DNA from: Microbacterium sp. YJN-G
GTDB lineage: Bacteria; Actinomycetota; Actinomycetes; Actinomycetales; Microbacteriaceae
Direction of reading: 5' to 3'
Assembly: GCF_015040615.1 (NCBI RefSeq)
Contig: NZ_CP060402.1
Location: 2,852,001 to 2,916,000, forward strand
DNA length: 64,000 nt
The notes below the pieces were generated by a model. The model saw only the letters and a list, made by a program, of their open reading frames with translations, was not told the origin of the DNA and made no database searches. Shown piece after piece: positions 1-8,000 of the stretch; within the stretch, counting starts at the first letter, position 1; each line of letters starts with the position of its first letter. Made by a program: the position numbers and the translations under genes.

Positions 1-542
1 GAGCGCTGGTGATGGGCATGATCGCCACGGGCGGCAAGCCCGAGCCGAGGCGGTGGATCCGCACGTTCTTCGTGGCGGTCACCGCGCTGCTGGCGATCTC
101 GCTGCTGCTGTCGGGCGGGCTCTCCGCCCTGCAGACCGCGGCGATCACGATCGCGCTGCCGTTCAGCGTGGTGATGCTGCTGATCTGCTGGTCGACCGTC
201 GTCGCCTTCACCCGCGAGCGGCGTGCGTATGACAAGGCCGAGAGGGCGCAGTTCATCGACCGGATCGGCGACTACTACGGCCTGGAGGTCGAGGCGCACG
301 ATGCGTCCGGCCTGCTCGGCTCGCAGCCGAGATGGATGCGGCGGCTGCAGCGCCGCTTCGGCCTGCCGGTGGCTCCCACCGATCCGATCCGCATCACCGA
401 TTCGGCTCTGTCGGCCGAGAGTCACGTCGACTCCTCGCCGTCGACGCTCGACATCGACGAGCTCATCATCGAGGACGAACTCGCGGGCCTCGACGATCCT
501 GACGTGAAGCCGCAGGACCCGGGCCCGTTCCTGAAGGACTGA
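1..542 (+). CDS. BCCT-family osmolyte transporter, C-terminal fragment
   Basis: The gene enters from the left edge of the window; only the last ~180 residues are visible. Two hydrophobic segments are followed by a polar tail rich in Asp and Glu. The segment GGLSALQTAAITIALPFSVV is characteristic of the last transmembrane helix of betaine/choline/carnitine transporters (BetP, OpuD, BetT type). The acidic cytoplasmic tail (TLDIDELIIEDELAGLDD) is of the kind used for osmosensing in this family. Transport of compatible solutes across the cytoplasmic membrane is inferred from family membership. Substrate cannot be told from this fragment. The first in-frame GTG/ATG codons near base 9 are internal and not the start. 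Confidence 0.78.
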   Translation, partial: ALVMGMIATGGKPEPRRWIRTFFVAVTALLAISLLLSGGLSALQTAAITIALPFSVVMLLICWSTVVAFTRERRAYDKAERAQFIDRIGDYYGLEVEAHDASGLLGSQPRWMRRLQRRFGLPVAPTDPIRITDSALSAESHVDSSPSTLDIDELIIEDELAGLDDPDVKPQDPGPFLKD

Positions 543-612
543 CCGGGCGTGGTGGCTTACGACCGTGCCGTCTCACCGTGTCAAGCGGTTCGCCGCCCGC
601 GCGCGGTGCGCC

Positions 613-618
613 TAGAGT
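613..618 (+). promoter_or_regulatory. -10 box (TAGAGT) for a probably leaderless transcript
   Basis: TAGAGT ends seven bases before the ATG at 626, the spacing expected when transcription starts at or next to the start codon. No Shine-Dalgarno sequence lies between. The same box and spacing occur in front of the acetyltransferase gene at 10135. Confidence 0.5.
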
Positions 619-625
619 CGAGGTC

Positions 626-790
626 ATGAGCGATCAGCACACCAGCCATGACGCGGTCACGCCGGCGGCGGACGAGACGCCCATCGACGTGCCCGCAGGC
701 GTCATCCCCGGCGGCCACACCGGCGCACCGGAGGACAACCCCGAGCACAACACCGCCCACGACGGCCTGCCCGGAGGCGCACTCTCCTGA
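626..790 (+). CDS. Small hydrophilic hypothetical protein (54 aa)
   Basis: Short reading frame encoding a 54-residue acidic, His-rich protein without hydrophobic segments or cysteines (PAGVIPGGHTGAPEDNPEHN in the middle). The ATG at 626 is chosen because a TAGAGT -10 box sits seven bases upstream, implying a leaderless mRNA; a longer in-frame extension to 578 would cross this promoter. It stands alone between the BCCT gene and the convergent rocD gene and is followed by a long inverted repeat. No function is recognised; the composition suggests an intrinsically disordered peptide. Confidence 0.5.
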   Translation: MSDQHTSHDAVTPAADETPIDVPAGVIPGGHTGAPEDNPEHNTAHDGLPGGALS

Positions 791-815
791 GCGCGACGCG
801 CACCCTCAGGATCGC

Positions 816-882
816 CGAGACGTCACTTCCAGCATGAGACAGGCCTTCAGCAGCCAAGTCTCGTGCTGGAAGTGAAGTCTCG
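816..882. repeat. Long inverted repeat (25-nt arms, 17-nt loop)
   Basis: Arms 816..840 and 858..882 are reverse complements with two differences; the shared core is TCACTTCCAGCA. It lies between the ends of the convergent genes at 626 and 922. It could terminate transcription in both directions, but the arms are much longer than usual and there is no T-tract, so a dispersed palindromic element is equally possible. Confidence 0.6.
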
Positions 883-921
883 CGGGCGACGGGCGGTCGG
901 CGAGCGGACGGCGCAGCGGGC

Positions 922-2130
922 TCAGCCCGCCAGTACCAGCCGCAGCTGCTCGGCGGCCCAGTCGAGCTCGGTGGCGCGGATCACCAGCGGCGGGGCGATG
1001 CGGATGGTCTGACCGTGCGTGTCCTTGACGAGCACGCCGCGCTCGCGCAGCTTCTCGGCGACCTCTCGTCCGGTGCCCCGCTCCGGGTCGATGTCGACGC
1101 CCGCCCACAGCCCCGCGATGCGCACCGCGGTGACGCCGTGTCCGATGAGCGGCTCGAGGCGGGATGCCAGATGCGCGCCCAGGGTGCGGGCGCGTTCCTG
1201 GAATTCGCCGGTGGCGAGCATCTCGACGACCTTCGTGCCGACCGCGGCGGCCAGCGGGTTGCCGCCGAAGGTCGAGCCGTGCTCTCCCGGACGGATGACG
1301 CCGAGCACGTCGCGGTTGCCGACGACGGCCGAGACGGGCAGGATGCCGCCGCCGAGCGCTTTGCCCAGCAGGTACAGGTCGGGCACGACGCCCTCGCGGT
1401 CGCAGGCGAAGGTCTCGCCGACGCGGCCGAGGCCGGACTGGATCTCGTCGGCGATGAACAGCACGTTGTTCTCGTCGCAGATCTCGCGGATGCGGCGCAG
1501 GTAGCCCTCCGGCGGGATGATCACGCCGCCCTCGCCCTGGATCGGCTCGATCAGCACCGCGGCGGTGTCGGCGGTGATCGCCGCGGCGATGGCATCCGCA
1601 TCCCCGTACGGGACCGTGTCGAACCCGGGCGTGTAGGGCCCGAAGTCGTCGCGCGCCTGCTCATCGTCGCTGAAGCTGATGATCGTGGTGGTGCGGCCGT
1701 GGAAGTTGCCGGCCGCGACGATGATGCGCGCCCGCCCCTCGGCGATGCCCTTGACCCGGTAGCCCCAGGCGCGGGCGACCTTGATGCCGGTCTCGACCGC
1801 CTCGGCGCCGGTGTTCATCGGCAGCACGAGATCCTTGCCGCAGAGCCCGGCGAGGGCGGCCGCGAACGGCTCGAGCTGGTCGTTCATGAACGCCCGGCTG
1901 GTGAGAGTGACCCGGCCCAGTTGCGCGACCAGTGCGGCGACGATGGCGGGATGCCGGTGGCCGAAGTTCACCGCCGAGTAGGCGGCCAGCAGGTCGAGGT
2001 AGCGCTTGCCGTCGGCATCCGTCACCCAGACGCCGTCGCCCTCGGCGACGACGACCGGCAGCGGGTGGTAGTTCTCGGCGACGTGGGGCTCGAGGCCCGT
2101 CTGCGCCGAAGTCTCGATAGCGCTCATCAT
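922..2130 (-). CDS. rocD: Ornithine--oxo-acid aminotransferase
   Basis: PLP-dependent class III aminotransferase of 402 residues, the usual length. It transfers the delta-amino group of ornithine to 2-oxoglutarate, giving glutamate semialdehyde. Visible marks: the AYSAVNFGHRHP region near the N-terminus, the cofactor-binding FIADEIQSGLGR segment, and LLGKALGGG with the Schiff-base lysine. The ATG at 2130 overlaps the upstream stop codon (ATGA), so translation is coupled to the dimethylargininase-like gene. A second ATG follows directly. Together the pair forms an arginine/ornithine degradation unit whose product feeds proline/P5C metabolism, where PutA (5030..8722) also acts. Confidence 0.9.
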   Translation of the reverse strand: MMSAIETSAQTGLEPHVAENYHPLPVVVAEGDGVWVTDADGKRYLDLLAAYSAVNFGHRHPAIVAALVAQLGRVTLTSRAFMNDQLEPFAAALAGLCGKDLVLPMNTGAEAVETGIKVARAWGYRVKGIAEGRARIIVAAGNFHGRTTTIISFSDDEQARDDFGPYTPGFDTVPYGDADAIAAAITADTAAVLIEPIQGEGGVIIPPEGYLRRIREICDENNVLFIADEIQSGLGRVGETFACDREGVVPDLYLLGKALGGGILPVSAVVGNRDVLGVIRPGEHGSTFGGNPLAAAVGTKVVEMLATGEFQERARTLGAHLASRLEPLIGHGVTAVRIAGLWAGVDIDPERGTGREVAEKLRERGVLVKDTHGQTIRIAPPLVIRATELDWAAEQLRLVLAG

Positions 2131-3035
2131 GCACCGTCCTCGTTCCGGGTGCCGCGCAGCTCGAGCGTGCAGCACTTGATGCCGCCGCCGCCGAGCAGCA
2201 GCTCGGACAGGTCGACGGTGATCGGGTTGTAGCCGCGCTCGCGCAGCTGCTTCTCGAAGCCGGTGGCGCGCGGCGAGATGATGACGTTGTACCCGTCGCT
2301 GGCCGAGTTCAGGCCGAACACCGCGCCGTCGGAGTCGGCGACGAGGATCGCGTCGGGGAAACGCTCTTCGAGGATCGCGCGGCTGGCGTCGTCGAAGGCG
2401 CCGGGCAGGTAGGCGATGTTGGCGCGCTCGGGTCCGCCGTTCTCGGTTCCCTGCACCGGGTCGAGCACCGCGATGGCGGTGTCGAGGTGGTAGAAGCGCG
2501 GGTCGACGAGGTTGAGCGAGACGACCTCGCGGCCGAAGACCTCGCCGACCTCGCGGTGGCTGTCTCCGGTGGAGCGGAAGCCGGTGCCGGCGAGGATCAC
2601 GTCGCCGACGAGCAGGAAGTCGCCCTCGCCCTCGTTGACTTCCTCGGGCATGACGGTGTCGAAGCCGTTGGCGCGGAACCAGTCGGCGAACGCGGGCGCC
2701 TCACCCTGCCGCTCGACGAAGCGGAACTCGGGAACGTAGGCACGGCCGTCGATCACGAAGCCGCCGTTGGCGGTGTAGACCATGTCGGGGTAGCCGGCGA
2801 GCGGCTCGATCAGCTCGACCTCGTGGCCCAGCTCGAGGTACAGGTCGTACAGCTTCTGCCACTGCGCGACGGCCCTGGCGGTGTCGGTGGGCTTGGCCGG
2901 CTCCATCCACGGATTGATCGTGTAGCTGACCGTGAAGTGCTCGGGACGGCACATCAGGTAGCGGCGGTGATGGGCCGTGCGTCGCGGCGCCTCGGTCTGC
3001 GGGCGGGTGGCGGTCGTGGTCTCAGGCGTGGACAT
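2127..3035 (-). CDS. ddaH: Dimethylargininase / arginine deiminase-superfamily hydrolase
   Basis: 302-residue protein of the guanidino-group-modifying superfamily. Such enzymes hydrolyse methylarginines or arginine to citrulline through a covalent thiouronium intermediate. Catalytic features are present: VYTANGG substrate loop near 87-92, EGEGDFLLVGD, the histidine in FYHLDTA, and the C-terminal GGGGIKCCTLEL with the probable nucleophile Cys288. The ATG at 3035 is used because upstream in-frame codons lack conserved sequence. It is translationally coupled to rocD, so ornithine formation from arginine may be the true role; substrate (arginine or dimethylarginine) is not decided by sequence. 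The upstream gap 3036..3240 holds an AT-rich patch at about 3144..3161 that probably contains its promoter. Confidence 0.8.
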   Translation of the reverse strand: MSTPETTTATRPQTEAPRRTAHHRRYLMCRPEHFTVSYTINPWMEPAKPTDTARAVAQWQKLYDLYLELGHEVELIEPLAGYPDMVYTANGGFVIDGRAYVPEFRFVERQGEAPAFADWFRANGFDTVMPEEVNEGEGDFLLVGDVILAGTGFRSTGDSHREVGEVFGREVVSLNLVDPRFYHLDTAIAVLDPVQGTENGGPERANIAYLPGAFDDASRAILEERFPDAILVADSDGAVFGLNSASDGYNVIISPRATGFEKQLRERGYNPITVDLSELLLGGGGIKCCTLELRGTRNEDGA

Positions 3036-3240
3036 GGGTGCTCCTCGGGAAGGTGCGGCGGACGCTGTCCAGGGGCCTGACGGAAGTTCGACCCGCCGCT
3101 CGATCGGAGCGGAGGCGGGGAAGATGCGACACAGGCACGCCACTGATATTTTTGCACCCCGGGCACCCTCGACGCCAGTGCGGGCCACCGCGTCGCGGCT
3201 TCGGGCGGATGCGCCGCGGCTGCCGACCGCCCCAGCGGCG

Positions 3241-4236
3241 TCAGGATGCCGCGTGCACGACGACCTTCCCGATGGTGTGCCCCGCCTCGACGTGGGCCAG
3301 CGCGGTGTCGGCCTGATCGAACGGGAACTCCCGTTCGATCACCGGTGCAATGGCACCATCAGCGGTCAGCGTGAGCAGTTCGCGCAGGACGTCGGGTTTC
3401 GGCACGGCGGCCAGGGGGCGGATGCGGCGGCGTGAGCCGATCGAGAGCGCTGCGGCGCGCAGCATCCGCGGGATCGGGCCGAGCAGCGGCGTCCCGTCGC
3501 CGCCGACGAGCACGATCGTGCCGTCGGGGCGGGTGGCGCGCTGCAGGGCGCGCAGCGGCGCCCCTCCTGCGATGTCGATGATCGCGTCGTAGGCGTCCTC
3601 CTGCAGCCGGTCGGCGGGCAGGTCGCGCGGCAGCACCTGGGCCGCGCCGAGGCTTTCGAGCAGCGCCCGGCTGCGCTCGCCCGCCGTGACGTGCACCTCG
3701 ATGTCGCGGCCGGTGGCCAGCTGCACGGCGAAGGTGCCGACGCCGCCTGATGCGCCGAGGATCAGCATTCGGCCACCCGGGCGGATGCCGGCGCGCTCGA
3801 TCGCCTGCCAGGCCGTGCCGCCGGCGATCGGCAGGCAGGCCGCGATGTGCGGCGGCACCTCGTCGGGACGTGCGACCAGGCGCGCGGCCGGTGCGACGGC
3901 GAACGGGGCGAGGCCTCCCCCGCCGGGGAGCTCGGCGACGACCTCGTCGCTGACAGCGGCATCCGTCACTCCCTCGCCGACGGCGACGACGGTGGCGGCG
4001 ACGTCCATGCCGCGGACGGGATTGCGGGGCCGGGTGAGGCCGAAGACGAGCCGCACGAGGCCCGGTTCGCCGCGCATGACGCGCACGTCGCCGGAGTTCA
4101 GCGCCGTGGCGCGGATGCGCAGCAGCACCTCGCCCCTGGCGGGTGAGGGGATCTCGCGGTCGGCGAGGCGGGTGGCGGATGCCGGGCCGTACCCGTGCTG
4201 CATCCAGGCGGTCATGGTGCCGGTCGTGACGGTCAT
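3241..4236 (-). CDS. NAD(P)-dependent medium-chain dehydrogenase / quinone oxidoreductase-like
   Basis: 331 residues with the GroES-like N-terminal domain (ALNSGDVRVMRGEPG, RGMDVAATVVAVG) and a Rossmann domain with LILGASGGVGTFAVQLA. The Cys/His ligands of zinc alcohol dehydrogenases are absent, so it belongs with zinc-independent quinone oxidoreductase-type enzymes that reduce enones or quinones with NADPH. It starts two bases after the XRE regulator ends and so closes the operon of 4453..4896 and 4238..4453. Physiological substrate unknown. Confidence 0.8.
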   Translation of the reverse strand: MTVTTGTMTAWMQHGYGPASATRLADREIPSPARGEVLLRIRATALNSGDVRVMRGEPGLVRLVFGLTRPRNPVRGMDVAATVVAVGEGVTDAAVSDEVVAELPGGGGLAPFAVAPAARLVARPDEVPPHIAACLPIAGGTAWQAIERAGIRPGGRMLILGASGGVGTFAVQLATGRDIEVHVTAGERSRALLESLGAAQVLPRDLPADRLQEDAYDAIIDIAGGAPLRALQRATRPDGTIVLVGGDGTPLLGPIPRMLRAAALSIGSRRRIRPLAAVPKPDVLRELLTLTADGAIAPVIEREFPFDQADTALAHVEAGHTIGKVVVHAAS

Positions 4237-4237
4237 G

Positions 4238-4453
4238 TCATCCCTCCGGGTACTGGAAGACGTCGTCGAGGGCGACGTCGAAGGCGCGGGCGATCTGGAA
4301 GGCCAGTTCGAGGGTGGGCGAGTACTTGCCCTGCTCGATGGCGTTGAGCGTCTGGCGGGTGACGCCGACGGTGCGGGCGAGATCGGCCTGGGTGAGCCCG
4401 GCCTGCTCGCGGTGGGCGCGGATGGTGTTGGTGACGAGGGTGGGCTTGACCAT
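4238..4453 (-). CDS. Small XRE-family HTH regulator
   Basis: 71-residue single-domain helix-turn-helix protein. The HTH reads HREQAGLTQADLARTVGVTR followed by QTLNAIEQGKYSPTLELAFQ, typical of Cro/cI-type regulators of about 70 residues. Its ATG at 4453 overlaps the last base of the membrane protein's stop codon (TGATG), so the two are co-translated; this membrane-protein/small-XRE pairing is common in actinobacteria and firmicutes. Two near-identical palindromes just upstream of the operon (4905..4934 and 4955..4974) are good candidates for its own operators. Confidence 0.88.
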   Translation of the reverse strand: MVKPTLVTNTIRAHREQAGLTQADLARTVGVTRQTLNAIEQGKYSPTLELAFQIARAFDVALDDVFQYPEG

Positions 4454-4896
4454 CAGATCAGGCCCCGGCGGTAGGCGATCACGCGGGCGATGCCGCCGAC
4501 GAATGACGAGATCGCGAAGCCGGCGAACATGGTGTTGGCGATCCAGAACAGGTCGGCCTCGAACGCGCACAGCGCGATCACGCCGAGGCCGGCGATGACG
4601 AGGAAGGCCTGCTCGACCCGGCCGCCCATGCGGCTGATGTCGCGGTCACGGATGTCGGATGCCGTCGCCGATTCGCGGTCGCGCATGCCGGCGGCGATCC
4701 CCCAGAGGATCGAGATGAGGATGCTGACAACGATGCCGGTTCCGATCGACCACAGCATCGGCGGCAGCCAGTCGACGCGCGCGATGTCGCCGTCGCTCGC
4801 GTTCGTGCTCGCGTTCGTCAGGAGCACGATGTAGACGCCGAGGGCGATGACGGTGCCGATCAGCCCCGACCAGGCCGCCCGCTCGTGATAGACCAT
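4453..4896 (-). CDS. Four-helix membrane protein partnered with XRE regulator
   Basis: 147 residues with four predicted membrane spans: roughly 10-27, 46-66, 96-113 and 118-136. The loop between spans 2 and 3 is charged (MRDRESATASDIRDRDISRM). No catalytic motif is visible. It is the first gene of an operon with a small XRE regulator and an oxidoreductase, downstream of a pair of palindromic operator-like sequences. A role as membrane sensor or partner of the regulator is inferred only from the gene pairing. Confidence 0.72.
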   Translation of the reverse strand: MVYHERAAWSGLIGTVIALGVYIVLLTNASTNASDGDIARVDWLPPMLWSIGTGIVVSILISILWGIAAGMRDRESATASDIRDRDISRMGGRVEQAFLVIAGLGVIALCAFEADLFWIANTMFAGFAISSFVGGIARVIAYRRGLI

Positions 4897-4904
4897 GACC
4901 CGCT

Positions 4905-4934
4905 CCTTCGTGTAAAAGATTCTTTACACGAAGG
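4905..4934. promoter_or_regulatory. Palindromic operator 1 of the XRE/membrane-protein operon
   Basis: A perfect inverted repeat with 12-nt arms (CCTTCGTGTAAA / TTTACACGAAGG) around AGATTC. It starts nine bases upstream of the ATG at 4896. Its core TGTAAAnGATnCTTTACA is repeated at 4955..4974, which argues for a protein-binding site over a terminator. Probable operator of the small XRE regulator. Confidence 0.6.
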
Positions 4935-4954
4935 CTAAGCCCGCCCACCGCTGC

Positions 4955-4974
4955 GTGTCAAGAATCTTTTACAC
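4955..4974. promoter_or_regulatory. Palindromic operator 2 of the XRE/membrane-protein operon
   Basis: GTGTCAAGAATCTTTTACAC, nearly the same palindrome as at 4905..4934, centred about 45 bases further upstream. Two equal sites about four helical turns apart suit cooperative repression. Confidence 0.55.
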
Positions 4975-5029
4975 CCCGCCAACCTGCCACCCCGCCACCC
5001 CGCTCCCGTATGAGCGAGGGGTGGGTGGG

Positions 5030-8000
5030 TCAGATGATGGACGCGCTCCAGGCGTCGGGGTTTCCGAAGCGGTGCGCGGTGATCGAGATCGCCTGCTCGC
5101 GCAGGAAGGGCAGCAGCTCGATGCGGCCGGCCGAGGTCACCTCGTCGTCGTAGACGGCCAGCGCCCGCTCCGTTCCGACCGCCGTCGCGACGGCGCGGTG
5201 CAGCCGGGCGACCGACTCGCGCCCGCCGACGAGCCGCACGCGGTGGCCGTCGACGGTCTCGCCCTCGGACTGCTCGCTGCTCAGCATCCGCTCGGTCCAT
5301 TCCTCGTCGGTCTCGACCGCGACCATCACGTCGAGCGCGCCGAGCTCGGCGCGCACCCCGGCGGGCACCCCGTCGGGCACCGAGACGAAGAAGTCCGCCC
5401 CCGATCGGATGCCCGCCAGCACCACCCGCAGCAGCTCCTGCAGCCCGGCATCCGCCGTCGCGCGCACCATGACGGGCACCGGCCGGTAGCGGAACAGGTT
5501 GCGTTCGATGCCCAGCTGCGACACGTCGCGCACCTGGCCGAACTCGCGATCCCAGGCGACGGCATCCGAGAGCGCGGCCTGGCGCAGCCACTCGAACGCC
5601 TCGAAGTCCAGCGACGACTGCGCCGCCTCGATGAGCCCCGAGATGCGCGTGTCGAGGCCGCGCAGGTGCAGCGTGCTGGAGGTCTTGCCGCGCGGCTGAG
5701 AGCGCCAGGATCCCAGCCCGATCAGGTAGTTCGGGCCGCCGGCCTTGGCGCCGGGACCGACCGACGAGCGCTTCCACCCGCCGAAGGGCTGCCGCTGCAC
5801 GATCGCGCCGGTGATGCCGCGGTTCACGTACAGGTTGCCGGCCTGCACCTCGTCGAGCCAGAGCGCGAGGTCGGCGGGGTCCTGCGTGTGCAGTCCCGCG
5901 GTGAGCCCGTAGGCGACGGCGTTCTGCAGCTCGATGGCGGCGCTGAGCGTCGGCGCGTGCATGATGCCGAGCATCGGCCCGAAGAACTCCTCGAGGTGGG
6001 TGCGCGACCCGGGCTGCACGCCGACCCGGATGCCGGGGCTCCAGAGCCTTCCGCTGTCATCGGCCGACCGCGGCGTCACCAGCCATTTCTCGTCGCCCTC
6101 GAGCTCGGTGAGCGCCCAGGCGAGCTTGCCCTGCGGCTTCTCGATGACCGGGCCGACTTCGGCGCGCGGATCTGCCGGCCACGCCACGCGCAGCGAGCGG
6201 GTGGCGTCGACGAGTTGCCGCGCGAAGCGCTTGGAGCGGCCGACGGGTCCGACGAGGATCGCCAGCGACGCGGCCGAGCACTTCTGCCCGGCGTGCCCGA
6301 AGGCGCTGCGCACCAGGTCGGCGACGGCCTGGTCGAGGTCTGCCGTGGGCGTGATGATCATGGCGTTCTTGCCGCTGGTCTCGGCCAGCAGCGGCAGGTC
6401 GGGGCGCCACGAGCGGAACAGGGCGGCGGTGTCCCACGAGCCGGTGAGGATGACCCGATCGACATCGGGATGCGTGATCAGCTGCTGCCCGAGTGCGCCC
6501 TCCTCGACGTCAGCCAGCACGAGCACATCGCGCGGGATGCCGGCCTGCCAGAGCGCCTCGGCGATCACGGCCGCGCAGCGGCGCGCCTGCGGCGCCGGCT
6601 TGAAGACCACGCCCGATCCTGCGGCGAGCGCGGCGAGCACCCCGCCCGCGGGGATGGCCAGCGGGAAGTTCCACGGCGGGGTCACGACGGTGACGCGTGC
6701 CGGTTCGAAACGGGCGCCCGCGATGCCGTCGAGCTCACGGCAGTTGGCGGCGTAGTACTTGGCGAAGTCGATCGCCTCGCTCACCTCGATGTCGGCCTCG
6801 GCGAACACCTTCCCGGTCTCGACCGCGGCGACCTCGATGAGCTCGGCCCGGCGGCCGGCGAGGGACGCGGCGGCACGCAGCAGGATCTCGGAGCGCTCGG
6901 ATGCCGGTCGCGTCCCCCAGCCGGATGCCGCGTCGCGCACCCGCGTCACGGTCTGCGACAGCATCCGCTCGCCGTCGATGCGCGAGGCGCGCAGGGTCGC
7001 GACCCCGGGCGCCGACCCCGCGGGCGGGGCGGCGATGCGCGCGAGCACCTCGCGCGCCCACGCCCGGTTGGCGGGCAGCGCCGGGTCGCTGTCGGGGGTG
7101 TTCACGAACCCGGGCGCCCCATCGGCGGATGCCGTCAGCTCCTGGCGCGCGTATACGGCGGTCTGCAGGAACGGATCGTCGCCGGCGGCGTCGTCCTCTC
7201 CTGTCGAGCCGCGGGCGATGTCGAGCACGAGCCCGGTGAGGTTCGCGTCGTCCGCCGCGGGGCGCGTCGCAGGCCGCACCGACTCGTGCAGCGGGGCGGA
7301 GCGGTTCTGGGTGCGACGCGGGCCGACGCGCAGGGAATGGTCGCGCGAGCGCTTCACCGAGTCGACGAAACGCAGCCGCTCGCGCTCGAACAGCGAGGGG
7401 TCCTCGGCGAGATGGAACGCCGCGGAGAGGAAGTTCGAGGTCGACGCGTTCTCCTCGAGCCGCCGGACCAGGTAGCTGATGGCCACGTCGAACTCGTCGG
7501 GCCGCACCACCGGCACGTACAGCAGCACCGGGCCGACCGTCCGCGAGACCGCGGCGACCTGCCCCTGCGCCATGCCCAGCAGCATCTCGAACTCGACCGC
7601 GTCGCGCACCTCACGCTCCCCCGCCAGCAGCCACGCGTAGGCGATGTCGAAGAGATTGTGTCCGGCGACGCCGATGCGCACGGCGGCGGCGTTGCGCCGC
7701 TCGAACGCGAAGTCGAGGCATCGCAGGTAGTTCGCATCCGTGTCGAGCTTCGACCCGTAGGGCGCCTGCGGCCAGCCGTGAATGACGGCATCCACCTTCT
7801 CCATCGCGAGGTTCGCACCCTTGACGAGCCGCACCTTGATGGGCGCGCCGCCGTGCTCCACGCGGTCGCGCGCCCACGCGGTCAGCTCGCGCAGCGCCGG
7901 GAGGGCGTCGGGCAGGTAGGTCTGCAGCACGATGCCTGCCTCGAGGCGCTTCAGACGCGGATCCTCCAGGATGCGGGTGAACGCCGCGATCGTGAGATCG

